Part shown: one piece after another, positions 39,616 to 51,356 of the stretch
How the letters are laid out: every line of letters starts with the position of its first letter
Numbering within the stretch: position 1 is the first letter of the stretch
Source: Bacteroides rodentium JCM 16496
GTDB taxonomy: Bacteria; Bacteroidota; Bacteroidia; Bacteroidales; Bacteroidaceae
Assembly (NCBI RefSeq): GCF_000614125.1
Contig: NZ_BAKJ01000002.1
Location: forward strand, 62,001-126,000
Length of the DNA stretch: 64,000 bases
Direction: 5' to 3'
Program-made: the position numbers and the translations under genes
The notes under the pieces: model-generated
Databases searched by the model: none
What the model saw: the letters and a program-made list of their open reading frames with translations, nothing else
Told to the model about the DNA's origin: nothing

Positions 39616-42601
39616 TTATAACTTCATTTGATAGAGTGAAGATATAGCTGTGATGTAGAGTCTACCTCCGGCAATGAGCAGAGAAGTGGGGCGTTCGGGA
39701 ACTTCTATGGTCCTGATAAGCCTGCCTGCAGGGTCGAAGACGGAAATATCACCATTGGCTACATATACATTACCTTCTGAGTCGGTTGTCACGCTCCGGT
39801 CGCCTCCGTCGGCAAATAGACGGCAGTTCTGCAAGAAGCCTTGGGCATCGGTATCTGCCTGGATAACTCGTTGGTGGTATTCGTCCAGCAGGTAAATCGG
39901 ATGTCCCGGAATCGTTTTTACCAAAGAAGAGCAACGGAACAAGTCTTCGTAATAAGGGATGATGGTCGCACCATCGGGAGCTATGAAGCATTGTTCCGGC
40001 TGTTTCCCGTTGTAATATTCGTTTTGGGTGATTGTCCTGTTGCCCAAGTAGTAGACCAGTTGGGGTGTGGAGACCTTCTTCATTTCTGCCAAAGGTAATA
40101 CCCGGAAACTGTCATCCGGATTGTCGGGACGTATGGCATAGACCTTGGGTACATACGTGAATCCCCACAATCCGCCGGCTCCTTTCCAGCCGAACAGGGG
40201 GTGGTTGCCGTTGCGGGTATCATCGTTATGGTAGCCCGGCTGGGAGATGTACTTGGTGACTACCAGCAGATTGTCCTGCGTATCGCACGCCAGTGCCACT
40301 GCATTCCATGGGAAATCGGCGATGGATGTCACTTTCCCGCTTTGTGCCTCCAGCTTGTAGATGCGCCGCATGCGGTGTTCGCAGAAGTAGATATTTCCCC
40401 GGCTGTCCTGCGTCAACCCGTCGATGAACTCAAAGCCGGTGACGATAGGTTCTGCTTTTCCGGTTTCTTCATTCAGCGGATACTTCCGGTTCTCCTTGCC
40501 GGTCAGGCAGAGCCGTGCAAACTCCCAACGGCGTGCTTCCCGGCGGGTATTGACATCGTAAAGGCTGGCATTGGAAGTGAATTTCACGCGGGCATGTGCA
40601 TAGTTGTGAAGGTTGAGGAACTCTATGTCCTCACAGTTCCATGTGCGTATGGCAGACGGATAGGACTTCAGCATGCGCGATACGCGGTAGGAGTAGAAGT
40701 TGGCGAAAGTCAGGTCCTTGCAGTCTATCAGGTCCAGCGGCTGTGTGTCGATGCCTTCCGCTTCCACTTCAAATTGGAAATCGTAGATTTTCCAGTTGGA
40801 TACATTGCGGAAGATGGCTTCGTTACGCAAATGGTGTTCCAGAGACATGCCGTAGATGCGTCCCGGTGTTGCGGTGTGGCTGATGTACAATCCTGCCGAG
40901 CTGTATTCGTTGGCAGTCCAAATGTCTCTGAATGTGCCTCCTCCACCGTTGGTAATCCACAGGCTCCAGTGCTGGTTGTCCCAGGCGCGGGTAATGAGTT
41001 CGTGGGTTTCGGGAGTGACGGGCATAGGCTTTTCCATAGGATTGGCGGCACTTTGCCCGTTGTGGAAGAAGCGGGACTTGTCGTGTCCGCTGAATTTCAC
41101 ATCGTACATGTACGACCCCTCGCCTGCCATCCATTTGCAGTTGACGGCGCGGTAGTTGTAGGCATCGGCATTCAGGAAGATGCCGCACACGATGTTTTTG
41201 CCGCCTTGCGGAGTGGTGAGTTGTGCCTGCGGGGCACCGAAACCGCTGAATGCGGGGTTACCGCCTAGTGTCAGCAGGAGGGTGGTGCCGGGGTGCAAGC
41301 CTATCAGATTGGTGTTCTGCTTCAGAACGAGCGGCTCTTTCACCACATACCAGCTGTGGGATGTAGATGTGGGCATACTTTTCCACCGCCTCCAGGAAGA
41401 TTTGCGTGTCATCGCTGAAACCGTCTCCTTTGGCACCTAAATCACGTATATTCACCCATTGTTCCGTGGGTGGAAGTAGTGGCGTATCGCCGGCATCCAG
41501 CGGAGTAATCCGTTGGATGGGGGCTATTTCGGCAAGCCGCACTATCCGGGGAGTATCTTCCAAGTTGTCGGCATTGAATCCGAATGTAAAGCGGGTTACC
41601 CGGTAGGTCTTTCCTTTGCCCGGTATCTGTTTGTCTATGGAACGTTCTTGGGCAAACAGGGGAACGTTCTTGCATTGAATATCTTTAAGATTGATTTGTG
41701 TTGCTGCATTTCCTGCATCTGTCAGTATGACTCCTGCTTGTTTCACATTCTCGAAGATGCAATCTTCCATGAATAGCCGGTCGGGGGCTTTGTCTTTGAT
41801 TTCTATGGCTACGGGTACATTCTTTACCTGCATGCGGACAATGGTCAGTCCGCCTTCGTTGGTGAGGATGGCGCTGCTTCGTTGCTTCTCGAAGTATGAG
41901 TTCAGCAGCATGATGGGCCATCCGGGAGCGGACTTATTGGTGTCAATTCCATATTCGCCTCCGTAGATGGCGATATTCTCCAAGTGGTTTCCTGCATCGG
42001 CAATGCCGGCACGTCCGTTGCCTACACGGATGGCTACGCTGGAAATGGAGCAATGTTGTGCGAAGTGCGCACGGATGGCGGTTGCGTTGGGATTGCCGTC
42101 TTCAATCCGGATATCGATGTTCATCATCGAGCTGTAGAAGGTTCCGGCATTGGCATCTCCCACACGTCTTTCGGGGTGGTAGCTTCCACCGATGAACCAG
42201 AAGAGGTATTTCCCTTTGGCTGTTTCGCGGGTCACTTCCTGGAAACCGGGCGACTGCTTGGCAAGCACGAAAACCGGGCGTTTGCTGCCATAGCCGATAA
42301 GGCGTACTCCGGAGGGAACGTAAATCGTCTTGCTGAGTTTGTAGGTGCCTTCGGGGACGAAGAGGATGCCGCATCCGTTTTCTTTTTGCTTTGCCCGGTT
42401 CAGCGCTTCTTGCAGGGCATCGGATACGTCAGTACTCCCATCGGAGGTGATGGGGAAGTCTTGGGAAGTGAAGTAAATGGCTTCGGCATCGTGCGGACGG
42501 GCAGTCAGTATGGATGCCGGTGTATATGCCCGACACATCTCCCGTGCCGAAAGGAGGAACAGAAGGGAGAGACATATAAGGAATGATTCGAGTCTTTTCA
42601 T
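39616..42601 (-). CDS. Large protein with two pectate-lyase-like beta-helix regions and a C-terminal SMP-30/NHL-type propeller (one frameshift)
   Basis: Reconstructed about 995 residues; the start at 42601 gives the signal peptide SFLICLSLLFLLSA. Two pectate_lyase_3-type beta-helix starts can be seen: FPITSDGSTDVSDALQEALN near residue 50, and IRDLGAKGDGFSDDTQIF near residue 390. Each is followed by long repetitive beta-helix sequence. From about residue 690 the pattern changes to propeller-like blades (GLTQDSRGNIYFCEHRMRRI, VALACDTQDNLLVV, VTTDSEGNVYVANGD). The break near 41357 fits one inserted or two lost bases. Such helices often hold lyases or epimerases acting on uronic acids, but I see no certain catalytic set. 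It lies between the DUF4466 gene and a GH2 gene in the operon. Confidence 0.78.
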
Positions 42602-42717
42602 GGCAAGGATAATGATTCTTAATGAAAATAAGGAGGGTACATCAAAATACGTTTGCAACTGTCCGGCGGACGTATTCTGACGTACCTTCCTTATTCAGCA
42701 AAAACGTGGTCCGTTGG

Positions 42718-43767
42718 TTATTTCAGGGGATAACGTTTGAGGCTGATGGTTACTTTGCCGCTGTCGTCTATGCGGTTCACATACACAAAGGCAGCATACT
42801 TGCCATCGGCGCTCTTCATGAAGACACCGTCGTCGTTCTTCAGGTTGAGCACGTAGTTGGAGGCACGGCTCAGGTCGAGTGTCTCGAAGTCGACGTCATC
42901 CACATAGACAGCCGGGTTAGCACCCTTCAGCTGTGCATCGTGTACTTGTGCGCGTTGTTCCATCGGTGTATCGTTGGATGCGCCCGAAGGGATGATGCCG
43001 CTGAGAGCGATGAATTTCGGGTCGGTTGCCGGAGAGACGAAAGAGTGTCCGTAGTCGAACCCGTCATCGGTCTTTTTCTGGTAGTTGTAGATGAAGTCGA
43101 TTTTATTCCCCATGCTTGCCGCTTCGGCGGTGGTATAGGCAGCCATGTCTTCGAGTGAGAAGCAGCATGCCGCTCCGTTCTCCAGTTCGATGAGGCGCTT
43201 CATATCCATCTTTGAAACGGGGTAGGAAGGAGTCTCATAAGTGACCTTGCTTCCGGTTGTGGAAGTTGCCGTGAAGGTGATGTGGAAGCTTTTTCCTTTG
43301 GCTTCGGCAGGCACCACGTAATTGTAGCGCAGTGTGGCAGCGATCAGTTCCGACTGGCTGGTGCCCACGGCGACACTCGGGTTGAAGTAGTGGGTATCTA
43401 CGGTCTCCATCATGTTGGCAACGGAGGTAACACCGCTGGTCGAGGCATCCTTTACGGTCTGCAAGGGCACTTCATCACCACCTCGGTAGTTCACACCGTT
43501 TACGGAGATGTCACCCCGTGCTGTGAACCAGGAGTACAGTTCGAAATCGGTACCGGTAGCTCCGGCAAAGGAGGCAGTGGCTTCTGCCTTTGCCAACCGC
43601 CCTTCCGTAGTACCCATGGCATACGCGAATTCAATCTTCTCGCCGACGATGGCGGGAGCGGTTGTTTTCTTTATCATGTCGTTCTTGAGGCCCGACTCAT
43701 CGTCGCTGCTGCATGCGAAGCATGCGAGGGCGATGGTGGAAAACATGGCATATTTCAATAGTTTCAT
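42718..43767 (-). CDS. DUF4466-like lipoprotein, SusCD-associated
   Basis: A 349-residue lipoprotein (lipobox ACFACSSD, Cys19). Sequence features resembling DUF4466 proteins include TAPAIVGEKIEFAYAMGT, GRLAKAEATASFAGATGTDFE and NYVVPAEAKGKSF. They occur after susD genes in several Bacteroides PULs. It is presumably anchored on the outer membrane and may bind glycan. It starts 38 bases after the small lipoprotein and is followed by the beta-helix gene at a 116-base gap. I am fairly sure of the family and unsure of the role. No frame breaks. Confidence 0.7.
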   Translation of the reverse strand: MKLLKYAMFSTIALACFACSSDDESGLKNDMIKKTTAPAIVGEKIEFAYAMGTTEGRLAKAEATASFAGATGTDFELYSWFTARGDISVNGVNYRGGDEVPLQTVKDASTSGVTSVANMMETVDTHYFNPSVAVGTSQSELIAATLRYNYVVPAEAKGKSFHITFTATSTTGSKVTYETPSYPVSKMDMKRLIELENGAACCFSLEDMAAYTTAEAASMGNKIDFIYNYQKKTDDGFDYGHSFVSPATDPKFIALSGIIPSGASNDTPMEQRAQVHDAQLKGANPAVYVDDVDFETLDLSRASNYVLNLKNDDGVFMKSADGKYAAFVYVNRIDDSGKVTISLKRYPLK

Positions 43768-43805
43768 AACTTGTTTCTGTTTTTTTGATGTTTAAAATGT
43801 TTCTA

Positions 43806-44195
43806 TCACTCACCTTGCACGGTAACGGTAATGGTATAGGTCTTCTTTACTTTACGGTTACCGGAGATTACGGTGTATTGGCGCGGTTGGCTGAAGTCGG
43901 TCCATTCGCCCATGTTGGGAGTCACGATACAGTCTTTTGCCACACCGCACTGGGGCTTCACATTCTTGAGGTTGGTACCGAATTTTGCCACACCGGTGAT
44001 GGTGTTTGCCTCGTCGTCGATGTTGTAGCTGGCAAGCACGTCGCGGTTGTCCGGACCTCTGAGGATGAAGGAGGAGATGTAGCATTCTTCGCTGTCGGTA
44101 ATCAGCAGGTCGTTGTCATCTACCGGATAGTCGTTGCAACCCTGTGACAGGAGGCAGACGGCAAGGAACATCACTATTCTATAGATACTTTTCAT
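43806..44195 (-). CDS. Small DUF5018-like lipoprotein
   Basis: 129 residues from the ATG at 44195, chosen because it opens a signal peptide with lipobox LLSQGCND (Cys20); a start 24 bases upstream adds an unlikely MNRKKTNN. The body is one beta-rich domain (ECYISSFILRGPDNRDV, ITGVAKFGTNLKNVKP, YTITVTVQG), similar to the short Ig-like DUF5018/BACON-type domains linked to SusD. It lies 34 bases after the SusD stop and is likely part of the surface complex. The role is inferred. Confidence 0.65.
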   Translation of the reverse strand: MKSIYRIVMFLAVCLLSQGCNDYPVDDNDLLITDSEECYISSFILRGPDNRDVLASYNIDDEANTITGVAKFGTNLKNVKPQCGVAKDCIVTPNMGEWTDFSQPRQYTVISGNRKVKKTYTITVTVQGE

Positions 44196-44229
44196 ATTGT
44201 TTGTCTTTTTTCGGTTCATACTGTTTTGG

Positions 44230-45994
44230 TTATCTCCACGGGGTGTTCTGTGTCAGGTTCGGATTGCGGTTGCGCTCGCCTTCGGGGATTTGGTAGATGT
44301 AATACTTCTGGAAGTCGAGTTCGGAGGCATTCTTGAACTGGTCGCGTACACGTGCGCCGTTGGTGTCATAGAGGGTAAGACCATCGCTCTGGCAGGGCCG
44401 AATACATCGTGTGCCTTTCTCCAGCGGCGGATATCGAACGGGCGGTGTCCTTCGGTAGCAAGCTCTACGATGCGTTCCTGCTCGATGGTCTTGAAGAATT
44501 CTTCTTTGTCGGCATACTTGTCGGCAGCCAGTGCGGGCAGATTGCCACGGCTACGGATTTTGTTGAGCAGTGCCACACATTCGTCCGTGGGACCGTTGGT
44601 CTCGTTGACAGCTTCGGCATACATCAGATAGACATCGGCAAGGCGCATGAGGTAGAAGTCTTGCGGTCCGTCCGTGCGGTCCCATCCTGCCTCTTGGCGT
44701 ATCCATTTGCGGTAGATATAGCCGGTGCGGCCGCTGGCATCGTTGTTGATGAATCCGGCTCCTTGGTTATAGGTTCCATACATCCAGGTGTAGGCAGGAT
44801 ATTGGCTGCGCAGTTCCATACCGCCGTTCTCGATGCCGACGTATGTTTCGCCGTCCCACATGATGGTGGACTTCATACGCCAGTCGCGGTTCTCATAGCT
44901 GGCGCGGTTGCGGGCACCGTTCTCCAGGTTGGCATCTCTGTTCATTACCAGTTGGGGCAGGAAGTCGCCGGTGATGGTGGACTGGTAGCGGTCGGCAAGG
45001 AACGAAGTGGGCATAATCCAGCATTGTGCGTTTGCCGTGGTTCGTGTACCGAAGTCGCGCAGCAGGCTTTCGCCTTGTCCCAGGTTAGGACCTCCGTAGG
45101 ATATGGCGTAGATGATTTCGGAGCAGTTCTCGTTGTAATATTGGAAGAGGCTTCCGTACGTGGGGGATTCGTAAGTACCGGGGTCACCGTCGCCAGAATC
45201 GTCAGTCCGTAATTGTTGATTACAGCCTTGAAGTCGGTAGCGGCAGCCTTGTAGTAAGTGTCTGCTGTAGCGGCGCTGGCTGTAAAGCCATCCAGTTCGG
45301 GCCATCCGAACTTATTCCAGCAAGCGTAGTACAGTTCAATCTTTCCCTTGAAGGCGAGGGCGGCTACCTGTGTGGCACGTCCATAGTCTGTACCGTATTT
45401 CACGGGCAACTTCTCGGCGGCATACTGCAGGTCGTCGAGCAGGTCTTTTACGATGTCCGCAATGGGAGTACGCACGAGCGAGCAAGCTTCGGCATCGCCG
45501 TTCAGCACGTGGCGGTAGTAAGGCACGTCGCCCCAGTTCTCTATCAGGCGGAAGTAGGCGAGGGCACGCAGGAAGTAGTTCTCGGCATTGATGGCTTCCA
45601 GCGATGACTTGATGGTGGCGTTCTGTTCGTTTTCAATCATGCGCTCCACATAGGATATGGTGTAGTTGGCACGGTTGATGACGCGGTAGGCGTTGTTCCA
45701 CATGGACGAGAAGCCGCTGGTAATCCAGCCTGCCGGTTGCCAGGCGCTGATGCTTCCCAAGCTCTTGCCGCGTGTGTTTTGGAATTCGCCGTGTCCGTCG
45801 TAGTAGTGTTCGGTCGCGAACAGGGTACGTGTGGCGTTATAGACACCGTAAGTGGAGGTCAGCGCATCGTCTGTACTCTTCCAGAAGAGGTCGGAAGATA
45901 CTTCGGTAGTTGCGGGACGGTTCAGCAAGTCGTCCACGCAAGAGGTAGAGAGGCTTGCCAGCCCGGCTAATGCTATATATTTGATATATTTCAT
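44230..45994 (-). CDS. SusD/RagB-family surface glycan-binding lipoprotein (two frameshifts)
   Basis: Reconstructed 588 residues; lipobox LSTSCVDD (Cys19). Family text: LNRPATTEVSSDLFWKSTDD at the mature start, NYFLRALAYFRLIENWGDVP in the helical core, FYLMRLADVYLMYAEAVNE, and ELATEGHRPFDIRRWRKA near the end, closing with NPNLTQNTPWR. Breaks near 45203 and 44391 fit loss of one G and one C. Past the second break the true frame ends at the stop at 44230, further than the open frame suggests. Partner of the SusC encoded just upstream (27-base gap). Confidence 0.93.
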
Positions 45995-46021
45995 ATATTT
46001 CTTGTTTTAAAGTTCAGATTA

Positions 46022-49000
46022 TCAAAATTCGATGTTCAATCCCACGGAGTAAGTCTTTACCAGCGGGTAGAAGTCGTTTCCGTGCGGCTTTTCCGGGTCG
46101 ATACCCTTCCAGGGAGTCAACGTGAAGATATTTTCGCCGGAGAGGTAGAAGCGTGCGCGGTTGAAACCAATCTTCTGCATGTAGCGTTCGGGGATGGTGT
46201 AACCGATTTGCAGGTTCTTCAGGCGGAAATAGTTAGTGTTGTAGGCATAGAACGTGCTTTCTGCGCGGTTGTGTGAACCTTGGTTCCCGGTGATGATGCG
46301 GGGGAGGGAGGCATGGCGGTTGTCCAATGACCAAGTGTCGGTCCAGTGGAATTGCTGGAAGGCAAAGCGGTCTTGCGGAATCGTGTTGGTGTTCAAGTCG
46401 TCCAACCACACGTCGGTACGTCCGTAGTTTCCTTGGAAGAGTGCTTGGATGTCGAATCCCTTATAAGCACCGGTCAGGGTAATACCGAACTGTCCCATCG
46501 GGGTGTCGCGGTATTTGTTGGTATAGGCTTTCTTGTCCAGGTCGCTGATTACTCCGTCGCCGTTGATATCCTTAATCATGATGTCGCCCGGGGCAATGTG
46601 GTCGTTGCCTGATAAGGCGCGTTGGCGATGTCTCCCCAGCTCTGTACAAGTCCCGGATAGGCTTCGTAGATATAGAGGAAGTGATAGGGCATGTCGAGCA
46701 TGGTCCAGCCGCGGTCCAGGTGGTCACCCCATTTCTCCAGCTTGTTCACGTTGTAGGAAGCGTTCACGTTGATGCTGTAGTCGAACTTGCGGATTTTGGA
46801 ATGCCAAGTGATGTTGGCTTCCACACCACGGTTGCGGAGGTCGGCAACGTTGATGCGCGGAGCTGAGTAGCCTGTCAGCAGGGATGAGATGCTGGAACCG
46901 CGAATCATGCCGGTAGTGAAACGGTCGTACCAGTCGAGTTCGGCAGTCAGTTGGTTGTTGAAGAATCCCAGGTCGAATCCCACGTTGAATACGCGTGTCT
47001 CTTCCCAAGAGAGGTCTTTGTTCACCATCTTGTTGGCGCTGAAGCCGGTTACCAGTGTGTTGTTGCCTACCACGTAGTTGGTGGTGCTCATGGTCTCCTT
47101 CTGTTCGTAGCGGCCCACACCGGAGTTGTTACCCAGCGTACCGTAAGAGGCGCGGAACTTCGCGTTGCTGACGGTTCTCTTCAACGGCTCGAAGAACTTC
47201 TCTTCGGAGATACGCCATCCGATGGCAGCCGAGGGGAAGAAGCCCCACTGGTGTCCTTTGGCAAAACGGGATGAACCGTCGGAGCGGAACGTAAATTCAA
47301 ACAAGTATCTGTCGAACAGGGTATAGTTGAGTCGTCCGATGAATGAACGAAGACCTTCGGAGTTGGAAGAACCGGAGTTGGTTTGCTCGGAGGGAGAGGC
47401 TGCATCGATTTCTTCCAAAGAGTTGTGCAGGCGGTTCTTGCGTTGTGCCCACAAGCTGCGGTTATACCAATACTCTTCGGCAGCATTGAACATGGCGGCG
47501 ATGTGGTGTCCTTTGGCAATCTCCTTTTCATACGAGATGCGGCCTTGGAACAGGGTCTTGTGCCTTCGTAGTTGCCGTTGTTTATCAGGTCGCCGGTGTC
47601 GGGCATGGTACGCGACACTTCGCCGGTCTGGAAGTTCATCTGCTTGACAACGTTCTGCACGGTCTTGCTGAATTCGTTGTAGTATCTCAGTGCGTAGCTG
47701 ACGTTTACTTTCAGGTCTTTCAGCGGTTCCCATTCCATGTAGGCGTTTCCGTTGAACTCCTTGCGGCTGGTGTTGGTGCGATAAGCTTCGTATTCGGCAA
47801 TGGCGTTACCGGCAGAGGTGTTTTCACCGTAGGCCATGCTACCGCCGTATTCGCCTGTCTCGGGATGACGGTTGAGTACACCCGAGATGACATACTTCAG
47901 ACCGGCGGTCTCCAATCCGCTGCCGCGCGGTGTCTGTCTTTCCGACCATGTGCCATCGGTCTTTACGCCAATCTTCACGTTGTCGCGAATTTTATAATCC
48001 AAGTTGAGGCGCATGTTGTAGCGGCTGTAGTCGTTGTGAATCTGCAAACCTTCCTGGTTCATGACGCCGATAGAGGTATAGAAGTTCATCTTGTCCGAAC
48101 CTCCGGATGCCGATACCGTGTGGTTCTGGATGGAACCGGTGCGGAACATTTCATCAAACTGGTCGGTATTGGGGAAGAGGATGGGGTCTACCATGCTCAT
48201 GGCAAGCCATTGTTCGGCAGAAGCCGGGCGGAAGTTGGTAGAGTTGTTGCCGGAAGCCGCTGCACGCATGTGCATGGTCAGCGCACGGCTGTAGTCGGCC
48301 ATGTAGTCGTAGAATTCCACGGGACTGGACCATGCGTAGGAGCCGTTGTAGTTCACTTTCGCCTTGCTCTCTTTCAGTCCGCTCTTGGTAGTGATAAGGA
48401 TAACGCCATTGGCAGCACGCGAACCGTATACGGCAGACGAAGCCGCATCTTTCAGCACGGAGATGCTTTCGATGTCGTTCATGTTGATGCGGTTGATGTC
48501 TACGTCGGGCATGCCGTCCACCACAATCAGCGGGTCTGAGTTGTTGATGGACCCCAGACCGCGCACCTTCAATGAGGCACCGTCGCCTCCGGCAAAACCG
48601 GTGCTTTGGCTTACCACCAGGCCCGGAACCAGACCGGAGAGGCTGGAAGATACGTTGGTAATGGAACGGCTGGCGATGTTCTCGTCGATTTTCACGGCAG
48701 ACACCGAACCGGTCAGGTTGACTTTCTTTTGCGTACCGTAACCGATGACTACGACTTCATCCAAGGCTTGTGAGTCTTCGGAGAGGGTGACTACGATATG
48801 GTTTTTTCCTTTCAGTTCGATTTCCTGAGTGGTGTAACCGATGAAAGAAACCACCAGCGTGGCGTTGGGCGGGGCTTGCAGGGAGAATTTTCCATCCAAA
48901 TCGGTGATGGCACCGTTGGTAGTCCCCTTTACGGTCACATTGGCACCGATGACAGTTTCTCCCAGTTTGTCTTTCACCGTACCGGTAATCTGGACATTCT

Positions 49001-49058
49001 GTGCCGTAGCGGCTCCAATGCCGATAAATAGCAATAGGAATACAAATAAATGCTTCAT
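46022..49058 (-). CDS. SusC-type TonB-dependent outer-membrane transporter (two frameshifts)
   Basis: Reconstructed 1012 residues. Signal peptide FVFLLLFIGIGAATAQ; carboxypeptidase-regulatory domain (QITGTVKDKLGETVIGANV, FSLQAPPNATLVVSFIGY); TonB-box-like DEVVVIGYGTQKK; plug (SLKVRGLGSINNSDPLIVVDG, DASSAVYGSRAANGVILI); barrel ending in KTYSVGLNIEF. Breaks near 47560 and 46610 fit one lost base each, restoring NYEGTKTLFQGRISYE-type text and PYQGNDHIAPGD. It carries oligosaccharide of the second PUL across the outer membrane. No -7 element is visible in the 181 bases upstream, so it may be read from the promoter ahead of the preceding GH2 gene. Confidence 0.93.
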
Positions 49059-49239
49059 ACGAATTTTTTTTTAATGAATAAATGTTGGTTTCATGGTTTT
49101 GAAGAGGTGTTGTTCTCTTCGGGGAGATGCAGCGAGCCGATGCGTGTGCCGACTCGTCGGGTGATTTTTCTGCGAGTGTTATTTCATAGGCGGTTCTGTT
49201 TTTTAGGGGTTATTGGTATAGTCTGTTTGCTTAATGATT

Positions 49240-51053
49240 TTATTTGTAGGCTTCTTTCAGCTCCTCATACCATTTCTGTAGGACGAAGAATGCCTTCTTC
49301 TTTTGTCCTTTGTCTGATACCAGTCCCTTGCGGTTGAAGTCATCTTGTATTTCGGGTACGTGACGACGGGGAGAGCGGAAATCTTTCAAAATCCATGGTG
49401 TGGTGCCTGCCAGTCCTGGAATGCGTTTCAGCATTTGGATGTGGCGTATATACATGTCTTCTTGATATTCTTCGGTGAAGCGTTCTTGAGGTGACCCGTG
49501 TCGGCCGTATAAGGCACCGCCTCCAAGTTCGCTGATGAATACTGGTTTAGGGGTTTCGAACGTCCAGTTGACGCGATCGCATTTCTCGGAGTCACCATCG
49601 TACCAGCCTACGTATTCGTTAAAACTTATGATGTCCAACACTTTGTCCAACGGGTCGTTTACTGTCATCAGGCCGGGACTGACTTCTTCTTTTTCCATAG
49701 CTGCACCTATCAGGCGCACATTGTCGAGACTTCTTGCTTTGTTGGCCAAGTTGGTCAGAAAGGTCAGACGCGGTTTGCTGATGGGAGTTTCGTTGGCAAT
49801 GGACCAAATGATGATGTTGCAACGGTTTTTGTCGCGTGCAATCATGTCGCATAACTGTTGTTCGGCATTCCGATAGGTCTCTTTGTTTTCCCAATGAATG
49901 GTCCAATAAACAGGAATCTCTGACCATACAAGGAAGCCCATCCGTTCGGCTTCGCGCACCATTTCTTCATTGTGAGGATAGTGGGCCAGGCGCACGAAGT
50001 TGCATCCAAGTTCCTTGGCCCAGCTCAGCAGGTGTGTGCGTGGTCTTTAGAGTAGGCACGACCGCTGTAGTAGGCTGTTTCTTCGTGGATGCTGATGCCT
50101 CGGCAAAATATTTCCCGATTGTTCAGCATTATCTTGGTGCCTTCGGTACGGATGGTTCGGAAACCTATTTCGTCAGTTACTTTATCAGCCCCGGAAGTAA
50201 TGGTTATGGCATATAGCTTGGGGTTTTCCGGAGTCCACAAAAGGGGGGCGGCTTTTACCTGGAAGGCGGCATAGCCGTCTGCATTGGTGGTAACCTCTTT
50301 CTTGATCTTCAATTCAGGAATGTCTAGCGTTACTTTTTGGGATTGGGTGTTGCCGTCCAGTTGTACCCAACCCTCGATGGTGCGTGTGTCGTCCTTTTTC
50401 AGCTGTACATAATAGTCGCGGATGTAGGTCGAAGGCGTTTCTACCAGACTGACCGGGCGGGTGATACCTCCAAAATTCCACCAATCAGCATTTATGGTGG
50501 GCACTGCTTCGGGAATCCGTTTGTTGTCTGCTTTCACTACCAGGCTATTTGTACCTTCTTTCAGCAAGTGGGTTATTTCAAAATTGAAGGGGGTGAATCC
50601 TCCTATGTGCCTGCCCAGTTGCTTGCCATTCAGCCACACGATGGCTTCGTAGTTGACTGCTCCGAAGTTCAAGAAAAGCCGTTTGCCGGGTTCTAATGAG
50701 TATTCGAAGTGTTTCCGATACCACACGGTTCCTTCGTAATAGTATAATTGGGGGCGTTGTGTGTTCCAGTCGCCGGGGACAAATAGCAGTTTGTCTGTTT
50801 CGAAATCATACTCTTGTAGTTTGGTCTTGTCCGAATAGGTTTTATCTTGGGCATATCCTCCGTCGTAGGGTTTCAGTCGATAATCGTAGTATCCGTTTTC
50901 AAACGGGTCGACGATGGTTTTCCATTGTCCGTCGAGCGAGGTGGTCTGGCGTGAACCGATATTCATGATGGAAGGAGCCTGTTGGGCAAATGTCTCTGCT
51001 GCTAGGAGGGATGCCAATAGGAAAGCAAAAACTGTTTCTTGTAGGTGTTTCAT
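49240..51053 (-). CDS. GH2-family beta-glucuronidase-like enzyme (one frameshift)
   Basis: Reconstructed 604 residues, the usual length of a compact three-domain GH2 glucuronidase. Signal peptide LLASLLAAETFAQ. Jelly roll: LFVPGDWNTQRPQLYYYEGT, VWYRKHFEY. Ig-like domain in the middle. Barrel: FCRGISIHEET, CNFVRLAHYPHNEEMV, acid/base in IIWSIANETP, nucleophile Glu in VFISELGGGALYG. The break near 50031 fits loss of one C (CCC to CC) and restores HAHTLLSWAKELG. First gene of the second PUL, with a promoter at 51127-51135. Beta-glucuronidase is favoured by size and motifs and by the UxuA/SDR genes downstream; beta-galactosidase remains possible. Confidence 0.85.
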
Positions 51054-51126
51054 GTCATTAAATTTTTAGGGTTATACCGGTCGGTTTTTATTACCGGCAG
51101 ATTGTACTTCTTTGCACAAATCGATG

Positions 51127-51135
51127 GCAAATGTA
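51127..51135 (-). promoter_or_regulatory. -7 promoter element for the second PUL operon
   Basis: The minus strand reads TACATTTGC, a full TAnnTTTG match, 74 bases before the GH2 start at 51053. TTTC at 51159-51162 is a possible -33 with a 23-base spacer. Confidence 0.55.
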
Positions 51136-51323
51136 TCATCATATTATATGTTTTCTCCGAAAGAAACTACATCTTGGCTACTACAAATCCTTATTTCGAC
51201 TACATCAATGCTTTCTCATGCTTGTGACAAATACTTGGTTTATATGTGATTATATATTTTTATTGGTATCTCATCTATTCTGTTAAAGAGGCTGATGGGA
51301 AATGTAGTTTGAAAGAAAGAGAT

Positions 51324-51332
51324 TATCTTTGC
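51324..51332 (+). promoter_or_regulatory. -7 promoter element for the sensor/HTH regulator
   Basis: TATCTTTGC is a full TAnnTTTG match, 24 bases before the start codon at 51357. No TTTG at the right -33 distance. Confidence 0.55.
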
Positions 51333-51356
51333 TATGCGAAATAAATATGGACTACT

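Larger units (their letters stand above)
51054..51356. other. Divergent promoter region of the second PUL
   Basis: 303 AT-rich bases between the GH2 glucuronidase gene (minus) and the sensor regulator (plus). It contains two -7 elements pointing apart (51127-51135 minus, 51324-51332 plus). It is a natural place for binding by the regulator. No operator repeat could be assigned with confidence. Confidence 0.65.

Noticed and set aside
49059..49239. Separate promoter for the second susC
   Set aside because: No TAnnTTTG element is found in the 181-base gap; only a CCGACGAGTCGG palindrome, which is too little to call.
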